Of a stretch of 64,000 bases of DNA, positions 33,067 to 41,849 are shown piece by piece; within the stretch, counting starts at the first letter, position 1; every line of letters begins with the position of its first letter. The notes beneath the pieces were generated by a model. The model saw nothing but the letters and a program-made list of their open reading frames with translations. It had not been told where the DNA came from and searched no databases. The DNA lies in NCBI RefSeq assembly GCF_002776575.1, contig NZ_CP022548.1, forward strand, positions 1,007,001 through 1,071,000, given 5' to 3'. This DNA is from Sphingorhabdus sp. YGSMI21 (GTDB lineage: Bacteria; Pseudomonadota; Alphaproteobacteria; Sphingomonadales; Sphingomonadaceae). A program made the translations under genes and the position numbers.

Positions 33067-33981
33067 ATGCTCCATATCGTCCACCATCCCGATTATGTCG
33101 CGCCGCGCCCGGCCAGCGGCAGCTTTGTCTTTGATAAATATCGGCTGGTGATGGAAGCGATCCAGACCCATGCGCCGCTGCATCAAGCCCATCAGCCACC
33201 TCTAATGGAGCGCCAGTGGATCGAGGCGGTGCATGACCCGGACTATGTCGAGCAGGTGCTGAGCGCGACTGTTCCACGTGAAATAGAACGGCGGATCGGC
33301 TTTCCGGTGTCGGCGGATATTGCCAGCCGCGTCCAATATACGTCGGGTGGCACCTGGCTGGCGGCGCAGCTGGCCCTGCAACATGGCTATGCGGCGAACA
33401 GCGCCGGGGGCAGCCATCATGCGCTGGCCGACACCGGCGCCGGCTATTGCGTGTTCAACGATCTGGCGATCGCCGCCAACCGGCTGCTGGCGGAAGGCGA
33501 CGCGCGCCGGATATTGATTGTCGATCTGGACGTGCATCAGGGCGACGGCACCGCGGTTTTGCTGGCCGGGCGCGAGGATATTTTCACCCTGTCGATCCAT
33601 AATGAACGCAATTTCCCGACCAGAAAGGCGCGCTCCAGCCGCGACATTGCGCTGCCCGATGCGGTGGAAGACGAGGCCTATCTGGCGATACTGGATGTAG
33701 CTCTGCAGGAAATTCTTGAAGGCTTCAAACCGGATATGCTGCTCTATCAGGCCGGGGTCGATCCGCACGCCGATGACCGGCTGGGCCGGCTGGCGCTCAC
33801 CGATGCGGGACTCGAACAGCGCGACCGGATGGTCATCCGCAAGGCCCGTGACCGCGGCATTGCCGTCGCCAGCGCGCTAGGGGGCGGCTATGGCCATGAC
33901 CATCATGCGGTGGCGCTGCGCCATGCGCGGTCGATGATGACGATGGCGGACGAAGCGGCGCGTCGCGCGACTATTCGCTAG
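33067..33981 (+). CDS. Histone deacetylase-family (acetylpolyamine/acetoin-type) hydrolase
   Basis: The 304-residue zinc-dependent deacetylase has the catalytic His pair in GGSHHALAD, charge-relay and metal ligands in VDLDVHQGDGT, TLSIHNERNFPTRK, and LLYQAGVDPHADDRLGRL (Asp ligand), then GGGYGHD. All expected Zn ligands (D, H, D) are visible. Bacterial members deacetylate small molecules such as polyamines or acyl compounds. Its stop overlaps the convergent transporter gene by 11 bases. Confidence 0.92.
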   Translation: MLHIVHHPDYVAPRPASGSFVFDKYRLVMEAIQTHAPLHQAHQPPLMERQWIEAVHDPDYVEQVLSATVPREIERRIGFPVSADIASRVQYTSGGTWLAAQLALQHGYAANSAGGSHHALADTGAGYCVFNDLAIAANRLLAEGDARRILIVDLDVHQGDGTAVLLAGREDIFTLSIHNERNFPTRKARSSRDIALPDAVEDEAYLAILDVALQEILEGFKPDMLLYQAGVDPHADDRLGRLALTDAGLEQRDRMVIRKARDRGIAVASALGGGYGHDHHAVALRHARSMMTMADEAARRATIR

Positions 33982-35098
33982 CTTTTTCCGGCTCCACCTG
34001 ACCCTGCTGCATGTCGGAGAAGATGCTCCAGATCGCAATGAACAGAGCGGCCACCAGCGGGCCGATGACAATGCCGTTGATGCCGAACAGCTGCAGTCCG
34101 CCGAGGGTCGAGATCAGCACGACATAGTCGGGCATCCGCGTATCCCTGCCGACCAGCGTGGGCCGGACGAGATTGTCGACCATACTGATCACGAACACGC
34201 CGCAGAGCACCAGAACGACGGCCTGCCAGACAGCTCCGGTGATAAAAAGATAGAGCGCGACCGGGACCCAGACGAACCCGGTACCGATTGCCGGAATCAG
34301 CGAGAAAATGCCCATGAGCACCGCCCAGAGCAAGGCGCCGCGGATGTCGAGCGCCCAGAAGACGAGGCCGCCGAGACTGCCCTGGATGATCGCGATGATC
34401 AGGCTGCCCTTGATCGTCGCGCGGATGACCACGAGGAATTTTTCCATCAGAATGCGCCGCTTCTCCTCTCCGAGCGGCACCATCTGTTCGATCCGGTCGC
34501 TCAGCGCGCGGCCGTCGCGCAGCAGGAAGAAGGTCAGATAGAGCATGACGCCAAGGGCGAGCATGAACTGGAAAGCGCCCTGGCCGACGCTGAGCAGCTG
34601 GGTTACCAGGAATTCGAGAATGGCGGATATCGACTGTTCGATTTCCGCCCTTATGCTGGCGAAATCGCCATAGCCATAAGCGGCCAGCTGGTTCTGCACC
34701 CATTGCGGCAGACTATTTTCAAAGGCCGCAAAAACAGCGCCGAAATCGATCTCCCCTTCCTGCATTCGCAGATAAATGGTGGCCGCTTCCTGCGCCAGCG
34801 CCATGCCGAGCAGGATCGCCGGCACGATGACCAGCAGGAGAATGAGGATCAGCGTGATCGCCGCGACCAGATTGGCCCGGCCCGGCATATAGCCCAGCAG
34901 CCGCTCGTAGACCGGCCGGAACAGTACCGCGACGACGACGCCCCAGACGACAGCTCCGAAAAAAGGTTCGATCAGCACCGCGAAGGCCAGCGAGATGATG
35001 ACCAGAAGGGTGATCATGAAGCCCCATTCGATGCGGCTGTTCGATATTGTCCGGTTGTCCATCTTTGGCGCTCTTGTTGGATCTGCTGGCGCGACCAT
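33971..35098 (-). CDS. AI-2E family (YdiK/PerM-like) transporter
   Basis: The 375-residue membrane protein has seven or eight hydrophobic segments and the family pattern: LIEPFFGAVVWGVVVAVLFRPVYERLL near the N-terminus, GKGSLIIAIIQGSLGGLVFW-like GSLIIAIIQGSLGGL, GIFSLIPAIGTGFVWVP and FGINGIVIGPLVAALF. Members include TqsA and PerM, but many export unknown solutes. The start is ATG 35098 or 35062. Upstream ATGs would read antisense to the helicase, which I reject. It converges on the HDAC gene and diverges from the helicase. Confidence 0.88.
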   Translation of the reverse strand: MVAPADPTRAPKMDNRTISNSRIEWGFMITLLVIISLAFAVLIEPFFGAVVWGVVVAVLFRPVYERLLGYMPGRANLVAAITLILILLLVIVPAILLGMALAQEAATIYLRMQEGEIDFGAVFAAFENSLPQWVQNQLAAYGYGDFASIRAEIEQSISAILEFLVTQLLSVGQGAFQFMLALGVMLYLTFFLLRDGRALSDRIEQMVPLGEEKRRILMEKFLVVIRATIKGSLIIAIIQGSLGGLVFWALDIRGALLWAVLMGIFSLIPAIGTGFVWVPVALYLFITGAVWQAVVLVLCGVFVISMVDNLVRPTLVGRDTRMPDYVVLISTLGGLQLFGINGIVIGPLVAALFIAIWSIFSDMQQGQVEPEKASE

Positions 35099-35242
35099 GT
35101 TGAAATCGCTCCGGCCGGTGAATACGGGAAAATTCGGGCGCGGGCAAGGATCAGGCGCGATTGCCAGTCGCAATATCGTCCCTATATTGATGGCAGGCGC
35201 GATGCCGTGTCGATGCAGGAAGGACGGAGCAGGAGCAGCGCC

Positions 35243-37852
35243 ATGGCCGATGAAAAGATTCCGTCGATCCTGAGCGACTGGTTCACCGCGCGCGGCTGGA
35301 CCGTGCGGCGGCACCAGCTGGAAATGCTCGCGGCGGCGCGGGCAGGGCGCCATGCCTTGCTGACCGCGCCGACCGGGGCGGGCAAGACTCTCGCCGGCTT
35401 TTTGCCGACGCTGGTAGAGCTTGTGGAACAGGCGGACAGGAAGCCCGTTCGTGCTGAGCCCGTCGAAGCATCCGGCTTGGCGCAACCCGCCCTTCGACAA
35501 GCTCAGGGCGAACGGGAGGGGTCTGCCAGTACCCGTAAAACCACCGTTCGTGCTGAGCCTGTCGAAGCACCCGACCGGACGCAATCGACCCTTCGACAGG
35601 CTCAGGGCAAACAGCCCGGGCTCCACACGCTCTACATCTCCCCGCTCAAGGCGCTCGCCGTGGACGTGCAGCGCAATCTGCTGACGCCGATCGAGGAAAT
35701 GGGCCTGCCGATCACCGTCGAGACGCGCAGCGGCGATACGCCGGCCAATCGCAAGGCGCGCCAGCGGGTGAAACCGCCGCAAATTCTGCTGACCACGCCG
35801 GAGTCGCTCAATCTGCTGCTCAGCCAGCCGGAAAGCCTTGCCCTGTTCGCCGGGCTGAAACGGGTGGTGATCGACGAGGTGCACGCCTTTGCCACCGGCA
35901 AGCGCGGAGACCTGCTGGCGCTCTCGCTGGCGCGGCTGCAAAAAATCGCGCCGGAGATGCAGCGGGTCGCCTTGTCCGCCACGGTGGCCGAGCCCGACGA
36001 TTTCCGCGCCTGGCTAGCGCCTTATGGCGATATCGATAGCGTCACCCATGTACTGGGCGCGGACGGTGCGCCGGCCGATCTGTCGATCATGCTGCCCGAA
36101 ACGCCGGAGGGCGATCCGGTGCGCGTGCCCTGGTCCGGCCATGCCGGCACCTATGCGATCCCGCAGGTGATGGAGCAGATACGCAGCAACCGGATGACAT
36201 TGGTCTTCAGCAACACCCGCTTTCTCGCCGAATTCACCTTCCAGCAGCTGTGGGATATCAACGACGAGACGCTGCCCATCGGCATCCATCACGGCAGTCT
36301 GTCCAAGGAAGCGCGGCGCAAGGTCGAAAATGCCATGGCGTCGGGCCAGATGCGGGCGCTGGTCTGCACCGCCTCGCTCGATCTGGGAGTCGACTGGGGC
36401 GATATCGACTGCGTGATCCAGATGGGCGCGCCCAAGGGATCCTCGCGGCTGCTGCAGCGGATCGGCCGCGCCAACCACCGGCTGGATATATCGTCCAAGG
36501 CGCTGCTGGTGCCCGGCAACCGCTTTGAATATCTCGAGGCGCAGGCGGCGCTCGATGCAGTGAACGAGGGCCGCCGCGACGGCGAGCCGTTTCGCGCCGG
36601 CGGCCTCGACGTGCTCGCCCAGCATGTGATGAGCTGCGCCTGCGCCGGACCGTTTCAGGAGGATGATCTGCTCGACGAGGTGCAAAGCGCCTTGCCCTAT
36701 AGCGCGCTGTCGAAAGAGCAGTTCGAGCGGGTGCTGAATTTCACCCGCGACGGCGGCTATGCGCTCAAGGCCTATGACCGGTTCAAGCGGCTGCGGCGTG
36801 ACGCAAAAGGCGTGTGGAGCCTGACCCATCCGAAATTTGCCGCCCAGCACCGGCTCAACGCCGGGATCATCGTCGACAGCGCGATGATGAATGTGCGGTT
36901 CAAAAACGGGCGCAATCTCGGCAAGGTCGAGGAAGGCTTTGCCGCCACACTGTCGGTCGGTGACACGTTTTTCTTCGCCGGACTGAGCCTCGAACTGATC
37001 AGGATGGATGCCAGCGACGTCATCGTCCGCGCGGCCAAGAAAGCCGCTATGATCCCCAGCTATGGCGGCGCGCGGCTGCCACTGACCACGCATTTGTCCG
37101 ACCGGGTGCGCGGCTTTCTGACCGATCGCGCCGGATGGGCGCGCTTCCCCGACGATGTGCGCGAATGGCTGGAGATGCAGGACCATCGCTCGGTGATGCC
37201 CGAGCCGGGGCAATTGCTGGTCGAGACCTTTCCGCACAAGAAGCTGCATTATATGGTCTGCTACAGTTTCGAAGGCTGGAACGCGCACCAGTCGCTCGGC
37301 ATGTTGCTGACCCGGCGGATGGAGGATCGCGGGCTCAAGCCGGTCGGCTTTGTCGCCAATGATTATGCGCTGGCCTGCTACAGCGTCGAGCCGGTCACCG
37401 ATCCCCGCCCGCTGTTCAGCGCCGACATATTGGAGGAGGAATTTTTCGACTGGGTCGAGGGCTCGCATCTGCTCAAGCGCGCCTTCCGCGAAGTGGCGGT
37501 GATCAGCGGTCTGGTCGAGCGGCAGCATCCGGGCAAGCGCAAGACCGGCAAGCAGGTCACCTTCTCGACCGACCTGATCTTCGACGTGTTGCGCAAATAT
37601 GAGCCCGACCATTTGCTGATGCAGGCGGCCTGGGCCGATGCGCGGTCGCGGATGACCGATGTCGGCCGGCTGGGCGACCTGCTCGACCGGGCGGCGGAGT
37701 CGATCATCCATGTCGAACTGGAGCGGGTCAGCCCGCTGGCGGTACCGGTGCTGGTGATGATCGGCCGCGAACATGTCGCCCAGGGAGCGACCGATGACGC
37801 GCTGCTGATCGAGGCGGAATCTTTGATCAACGAGGCGATGCAGGCGGACTAG
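35243..37852 (+). CDS. Ligase-associated DNA damage response DEXH-box helicase
   Basis: The 869-residue Lhr-like SF2 helicase has motif I APTGAGKT (42-49), motif Ia YISPLKALAV (131-140), motif II DEVH (211-214), motif III SAT (245-247), and motif VI region LLQRIGRANHR. The C-terminal half carries the Lhr-type winged-helix and DUF4011-like region. The family is linked to DNA ligase, exonuclease and PdeM in DNA repair. Between motifs I and Ia lies an in-frame insertion (about residues 68-125) made of two copies of a palindromic repeat. Without it, the length would be close to the family norm of about 810-820. I chose ATG 35243; earlier in-frame codons lack a conserved sequence. Confidence 0.88.
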   Translation: MADEKIPSILSDWFTARGWTVRRHQLEMLAAARAGRHALLTAPTGAGKTLAGFLPTLVELVEQADRKPVRAEPVEASGLAQPALRQAQGEREGSASTRKTTVRAEPVEAPDRTQSTLRQAQGKQPGLHTLYISPLKALAVDVQRNLLTPIEEMGLPITVETRSGDTPANRKARQRVKPPQILLTTPESLNLLLSQPESLALFAGLKRVVIDEVHAFATGKRGDLLALSLARLQKIAPEMQRVALSATVAEPDDFRAWLAPYGDIDSVTHVLGADGAPADLSIMLPETPEGDPVRVPWSGHAGTYAIPQVMEQIRSNRMTLVFSNTRFLAEFTFQQLWDINDETLPIGIHHGSLSKEARRKVENAMASGQMRALVCTASLDLGVDWGDIDCVIQMGAPKGSSRLLQRIGRANHRLDISSKALLVPGNRFEYLEAQAALDAVNEGRRDGEPFRAGGLDVLAQHVMSCACAGPFQEDDLLDEVQSALPYSALSKEQFERVLNFTRDGGYALKAYDRFKRLRRDAKGVWSLTHPKFAAQHRLNAGIIVDSAMMNVRFKNGRNLGKVEEGFAATLSVGDTFFFAGLSLELIRMDASDVIVRAAKKAAMIPSYGGARLPLTTHLSDRVRGFLTDRAGWARFPDDVREWLEMQDHRSVMPEPGQLLVETFPHKKLHYMVCYSFEGWNAHQSLGMLLTRRMEDRGLKPVGFVANDYALACYSVEPVTDPRPLFSADILEEEFFDWVEGSHLLKRAFREVAVISGLVERQHPGKRKTGKQVTFSTDLIFDVLRKYEPDHLLMQAAWADARSRMTDVGRLGDLLDRAAESIIHVELERVSPLAVPVLVMIGREHVAQGATDDALLIEAESLINEAMQAD
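35445..35613. repeat. Two tandem REP-like inverted pairs inside the helicase gene
   Basis: Each pair consists of ccgttcgtgctgagc(c)(c/t)gtcgaagc and, about 20-25 bases later, cccttcgaca(a/g)gctcagggc in opposite orientation. Pair one is at 35445-35516, pair two at 35544-35613; the offset is 99 bases, so both stay in the same frame. They encode VRAEPVEA...LRQAQG twice. The unit is the same as the isolated one at 4737. The frame is open across both, and the bordering protein sequence resumes correctly. Confidence 0.9.
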
Positions 37853-37911
37853 AAAGGCCGCGCGGTCCTCCGGGATTTGGCGGAAAACGCTTTTTGGCGT
37901 AGAGTGGCGAA

Positions 37912-38862
37912 ATGGCTTGTTCGACAATGCTGTTTCCCCTTTGTGCCTCCCTGTTCGCAGGACAGGTTGCGCCAGCGATTCCGGTCGAGCCGGAGACCAA
38001 AGCCTATGTCGCCGATGCCCTGCCCGATGCCTTTCTGCAGCCCGATGCCGAACAGATTGCCATTGCCCGGGACCGGCTTGACCGGATGACGGTGGCGGTC
38101 AGCATTGCCGATGGCGGCCCCTATCAGTTCATCATCGACACGGCCTCGCAGCGCACGATATTATCACGGGAAGTTGCCGGCGCGCTGGCGCTCGATATCG
38201 AGGATGTTGTCAATATCATCGCACTTGCCGGCACGACGACGGTGCAGACCGTCTATGTGCCCAGCCTGACGCTCGGCAAGCGCAGCTATGACAGCCTGAT
38301 TTCCCCGACTTTCCGGGCAGCCAATATCGGCGCGGACGGTGTCCTTGGCCTCGACAGCCTGCAGGGACAGCGGATATTGTTCGATTTTGTCGGCAAGAAT
38401 ATCACGGTCGAGGACACCGACAAGAAGCTGAAAAGCCGTTCCCGCCGCGAGATTGTGGTGACGGCAAGACGGCGCTCGGGCCAGCTGATCTTCACCAATG
38501 CGACGGTCGCCGGAGTCCGGACCAGCGTGATCATCGACACCGGCGGCGAACTGTCGATCGGCAACCGGGCGTTGCAGCGGCGGTTGCGCATCCATACTTC
38601 GCAACTGGTCAAAACCGAACTTGTCGATGTTACCGGCCGCTCGATCGAAGCCGATTATGGTATTGCCGAAGAGCTGCTGATCGGACGCGCCCGCTTCGGG
38701 CTCATCCCGATCGCCTTTGTCGACATAGCGCCGTTCAAGGCGCTGAAACTGGACAAGAAACCGGCGCTGTTTCTCGGCATGGACGCGTTGCGCAAATTCG
38801 ACCGGGTGGCGATCGATTTCGCCAACCGGAAAATCTACTTTCTGCTGCCCGAAGATGCCTGA
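37912..38862 (+). CDS. Two-lobed retropepsin-like aspartic protease, copy 1
   Basis: The 316-residue protein has a short hydrophobic N-terminus resembling a signal peptide (MACSTMLFPLCASLFAGQVA) and two pepsin-like half-domains. The first active-site motif is FIIDTA (D76-T77-A78; Gly replaced by Ala) and the second is VIIDTG (D209-T210-G211). Each is followed by a hydrophobic ILGLD or similar flap region (GADGVLGLDSLQG; LFLGMDALRKFD). A retroviral-type dimeric fold within one chain is likely; the DTA change may lower activity. The tandem paralog starts 105 bases downstream. It is probably exported; substrates are unknown. Confidence 0.8.
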   Translation: MACSTMLFPLCASLFAGQVAPAIPVEPETKAYVADALPDAFLQPDAEQIAIARDRLDRMTVAVSIADGGPYQFIIDTASQRTILSREVAGALALDIEDVVNIIALAGTTTVQTVYVPSLTLGKRSYDSLISPTFRAANIGADGVLGLDSLQGQRILFDFVGKNITVEDTDKKLKSRSRREIVVTARRRSGQLIFTNATVAGVRTSVIIDTGGELSIGNRALQRRLRIHTSQLVKTELVDVTGRSIEADYGIAEELLIGRARFGLIPIAFVDIAPFKALKLDKKPALFLGMDALRKFDRVAIDFANRKIYFLLPEDA

Positions 38863-38967
38863 GATACTTCTTTGTGGAAGCAGGAGGATGATTTGTGGTA
38901 TAGCTTCGGCAAGCCGGGCAGCAGGGACTAAGTTTTCGCCGTCCGGCTCAGACAGATAGGAGAGACG

Positions 38968-39942
38968 ATGTCAGCCCTTTTTACCAGCATGACACCCGCT
39001 TTACTGGCCTACGCGCTGACGATGGCCTATCCCCTTCCCCTCGGCCAGTCGGTGAAGCCCGGCAGCCTGACCAGTCCCGAAGGCGAGATCGTCGATATCG
39101 ACCAGGATCGCGCCAAGCGGATGACCGTTCCGGTCAGTATCGAGGGGAAGGGCCCTTTTTCGTTCGTCATCGACACCGGTGCCGAACGGAGCGTGATCTC
39201 CCGTAAAATTGCCGACAGCCTGGCCCTGGAAGGGGAGAAGCCGGCCGAACTGATGAGCATTGCCGGAACGACCATGGTCGATATGGTCTATGTGCCGCGG
39301 CTGACCATGGGACGCAAAAATTATGATGGTCTGATTTCGCCGGTTCTGGCCGCCCACCATATCGGCGCCGATGGCATTTTGGGTCTGGACGGCTTGCAGG
39401 ACCAGCGCATTCTGTTCGATTTTCTCACCAATCGGATCGTTATCGAAGATGCGGACGAGACCCGTGGCCGGCTGAAATCCCGGGAAATCATCGTGACCGC
39501 GAAACGGCGTTCCGGCCAGCTGATCTTCACCGATGCCACGATTGCCGGGATCGAGGTCAATGTCATCGTCGATACCGGAGCGCAAATGTCGATCGGCAAT
39601 CTGGCCTTGCGGCAACGATTGCAGCGACGCGCCAAGGAACTGGACGATGCCGATCTGCTGATCGCGGTCACCGGCGAGACCTTGGGCGTGGAATTCGGCA
39701 TGGTCCGTGATTTCCGGATCGGCCGCGCCCGGTTCCCGCGCTTGTCCGTCGCCTTCGCCGATTCGCCACCGTTCGAACGCTTTGGCCTGGCCGACAAGCC
39801 GACCTTGCTGATGGGGATGGACGTGCTGCGGAAATTCGACCAGGTCGCGATCGACTTTCCGAGACGGAAAATCCACTTCCTGACGCCCAAGAACACCCGG
39901 CAATTTGTCGACGAGCCGCTGAACCAGCGGATCCATTTCTGA
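38968..39942 (+). CDS. Two-lobed retropepsin-like aspartic protease, copy 2
   Basis: The 324-residue paralog of copy 1 keeps both active-site motifs in canonical form: FVIDTG (D69-T70-G71) and VIVDTG (D202-T203-G204). Shared landmarks are GRLKSREIIVTAKRRSGQLIF (versus KKLKSRSRREIVVTARRRSGQLIF), AHHIGADGILGLDGLQDQRILFDF and LLMGMDVLRKFDQVAIDFPRRKI. The N-terminus is hydrophobic (LLAYALTMAYPLPLG) and may be a signal or anchor. The pair arose by tandem duplication. Confidence 0.8.
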   Translation: MSALFTSMTPALLAYALTMAYPLPLGQSVKPGSLTSPEGEIVDIDQDRAKRMTVPVSIEGKGPFSFVIDTGAERSVISRKIADSLALEGEKPAELMSIAGTTMVDMVYVPRLTMGRKNYDGLISPVLAAHHIGADGILGLDGLQDQRILFDFLTNRIVIEDADETRGRLKSREIIVTAKRRSGQLIFTDATIAGIEVNVIVDTGAQMSIGNLALRQRLQRRAKELDDADLLIAVTGETLGVEFGMVRDFRIGRARFPRLSVAFADSPPFERFGLADKPTLLMGMDVLRKFDQVAIDFPRRKIHFLTPKNTRQFVDEPLNQRIHF

Positions 39943-40135
39943 CAATATGCAGCGCGGACCCGCGCGCCGGGTGATGGGCCGGAACCGGCGGACCTGACCC
40001 GTACGTCCTGTCCGCCTGCCTTGAAATCCGGAACCATCCGGCTAGACTGGGCCTCACAAGTCGCGGACTCACGGAAGTGGACAGCGCGAGTCCTCAATCA
40101 GGATCATTCTCCGCTCTGCGGGACGAAGGAGTTGC

Positions 40136-40807
40136 GTGCGGTCAGGTTTTGAAAATAGTGGTGGCTGGCAGCGCATGCGGCGTTTGACCCTTGCCATGGC
40201 CGCCGTGCTTCTGACGGCGGTGCAGGCCGGCTGTGCGGCGCCGACCAGCTATATGGGCATTGATATCAGCCAGCCTGCTCCTGCGTTTACGCTTTCCCCG
40301 GAACAGGCTGGCTTTTTCCGGGCACAGAATATGCTGTATAATCAGGCGCAGGCGGCGGGATGCATTTCAAGCAAGCCAGCGGACGAGGCGGCTGATGCAC
40401 CGGTTGGCGAGGGCATTGGCGAAGCGGATGCGGGCCAGCCAGCGGTCTGTCGTGCGATTGCCCTGCGACTTGCCCTGCTGGAATTGCGCCGCCCCGCCCT
40501 GGTCTTCGAGCGCAGCTATGCCGATATGCCGCTCACCGCGCTGGCCAGCGAAGCGCAAGGGGGAAGCAAGCAGGCCCAGCTGGAACTCGGCATCCGCTTT
40601 GAAGAGGGGCGCGGCGTCGAGCGGGATATCGACAAGGCGCGAAAACTATACGGATCGGCAGCGAGCGATAGCGGCGGGACGATCTGGGTCTATTCGCCAC
40701 CCGTCGGCAATGGCACCAGCGGACGGACGATTCCGGTGAATACGGGACCGAAGCGGAGCGGGCTGGCGGAAGCGAAGACAAGGTTGGAGCGGTTGGAGTC
40801 AAGATGA
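40136..40807 (+). CDS. Sel1-repeat lipoprotein
   Basis: The 223-residue protein has a lipobox (LLTAVQAGC) at the end of an N-terminal hydrophobic segment, then a helical middle and one Sel1-like unit: ALASEAQGGSKQAQLELGIRFEEGRGVERDIDKARKLYGSAAS. It is probably an outer-membrane or periplasmic lipoprotein. The start is uncertain: GTG 40136 has AAGGAG four bases upstream, while ATG 40175 gives a compact signal peptide with a weaker site. The next gene overlaps its stop by ATGA. Confidence 0.72.
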   Translation: MRSGFENSGGWQRMRRLTLAMAAVLLTAVQAGCAAPTSYMGIDISQPAPAFTLSPEQAGFFRAQNMLYNQAQAAGCISSKPADEAADAPVGEGIGEADAGQPAVCRAIALRLALLELRRPALVFERSYADMPLTALASEAQGGSKQAQLELGIRFEEGRGVERDIDKARKLYGSAASDSGGTIWVYSPPVGNGTSGRTIPVNTGPKRSGLAEAKTRLERLESR

Positions 40808-41550
40808 GAGTCGCAATCGCTATTTTGCTTATAATCACAATCACAATGGGCTGCGCTTCTCTATCCAACGACCAGCAATTGACCAGTCGCAAAGGACCTA
40901 TCTTAAGTAGCCACGCCCAGCGAGCATTGTGCGACAAAGCCTATGCGGCGGTGCAACCTGAAGACTTTCAGAGCCATAAATTAACATCCGATGGCACGTC
41001 ATCATTAGAGACAAAATACGCTCTCCACGAGGCGCTAGACAGGGTAGTTCAGTTACTCAGTGAGTGCGTGGATAGATCCAATAGCTCGTTGAGAGCTTTT
41101 CTTGATGATGCCTATCGAGACGGCGCGCCACATCCCAACCCCGCCACACTCAATCGTCATGTTTTTCATTGTGCTGATCGTTCCCGGAGAACTTATCCCA
41201 TAAATTTGGATGGATTATGCAGCAATGGCTACAGGGGAAGACTAGAAGCAAGTGGCTTTCGTCAAAATGATCGCCCTATTTCAAATAACAGGAAGGCGAA
41301 ATTAGTCTGGGAGAAGAACTCGAAAATCTTTTTCGATGATATCGATTTAAGCCTCCGCGAGTTACGATTTTTTCCGCAAGAACCAATTCTACCAGAACGG
41401 GGTCATTTTCCGTCGCTCCTGGTTCTGCAACCATATTTTAGCGAGTCCCGGAAAATTGGCGTGGTTGTGGGCTTTCACTCGCCAACGAATAGTGATGAAG
41501 ATCAAAGAATTGTGACGTCTCTAGAAATATACCGGAGAATTAAAAAATAG
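40804..41550 (+). CDS. AT-rich unknown lipoprotein (248 aa)
   Basis: The protein begins MRVAIAILLIITITMGCASLS, a short signal peptide with a lipobox (ITMGC). The rest is soluble and unrecognised: RALCDKAYAAVQPEDFQSH, a Cys-containing helical middle (LLSECVDRS; HVFHCADRSRR; GLCSNGYRGR) and a C-terminal ELRFFPQEPILPERGHFPSLLVLQPYF. The gene is clearly more AT-rich and uses different codons (tta, ata, aga) than its neighbours, suggesting recent acquisition. Its ATG overlaps the stop of the preceding lipoprotein gene. No function can be assigned. The next 299 bases (41551-41849) show no gene I can support. Confidence 0.68.
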   Translation: MRVAIAILLIITITMGCASLSNDQQLTSRKGPILSSHAQRALCDKAYAAVQPEDFQSHKLTSDGTSSLETKYALHEALDRVVQLLSECVDRSNSSLRAFLDDAYRDGAPHPNPATLNRHVFHCADRSRRTYPINLDGLCSNGYRGRLEASGFRQNDRPISNNRKAKLVWEKNSKIFFDDIDLSLRELRFFPQEPILPERGHFPSLLVLQPYFSESRKIGVVVGFHSPTNSDEDQRIVTSLEIYRRIKK

Positions 41551-41849
41551 GACGTACAAGCACCAACCCTAAGTAAAGCTAACATTTACCGATTCCCACG
41601 AGGATCGATCAAGGAGGACCATCGGCAGTCGAAACAAAAAGCGACACAACCGAAGCGTACTTCTTCGCCCCAATATCGCACGGCCGCTTGGCAGACACAA
41701 GTTTCCGATGATCGCAGATCGGCTAGGCTGCCCAAACGGGTCTCCAAAATTAAAATGGATTAAATCGCCGCCGCAGTTCGTTCCCTCCCCATACAGACAA
41801 GCATCCGCCGCGCAGGTGCGTTGCTTTTTCTTCAAGGAGCGAACCCGAT

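Noticed and set aside
34703..35242. In-frame 180-codon extension upstream of the helicase ATG
   Set aside because: It is antisense to the AI-2E transporter start, is low-complexity (Arg/Gln/Asp-rich) and lacks similarity to helicases; the conserved protein begins MADEKIPS at 35243.
35445..35613. Possible CRISPR array
   Set aside because: Repeats are inverted pairs with unequal spacers, lie inside a coding frame and match a dispersed palindrome; there are no direct repeats with uniform spacers and no cas genes.
35099..35941. N-terminal extension of the AI-2E transporter reading through the helicase start
   Set aside because: This stretch is antisense to the helicase gene and includes reverse translations of the palindromic repeats; the membrane protein begins at 35098 or 35062.
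36014..37927. Long minus-strand open frame (about 640 codons) opposite the helicase
   Set aside because: It mirrors the helicase coding sequence and shows no domain; the helicase frame has all SF2 motifs.
41569..41835. 88-codon minus-strand open frame in the gap before the barrel gene
   Set aside because: No ribosome-binding site, unusual composition and no recognisable family; likely chance.
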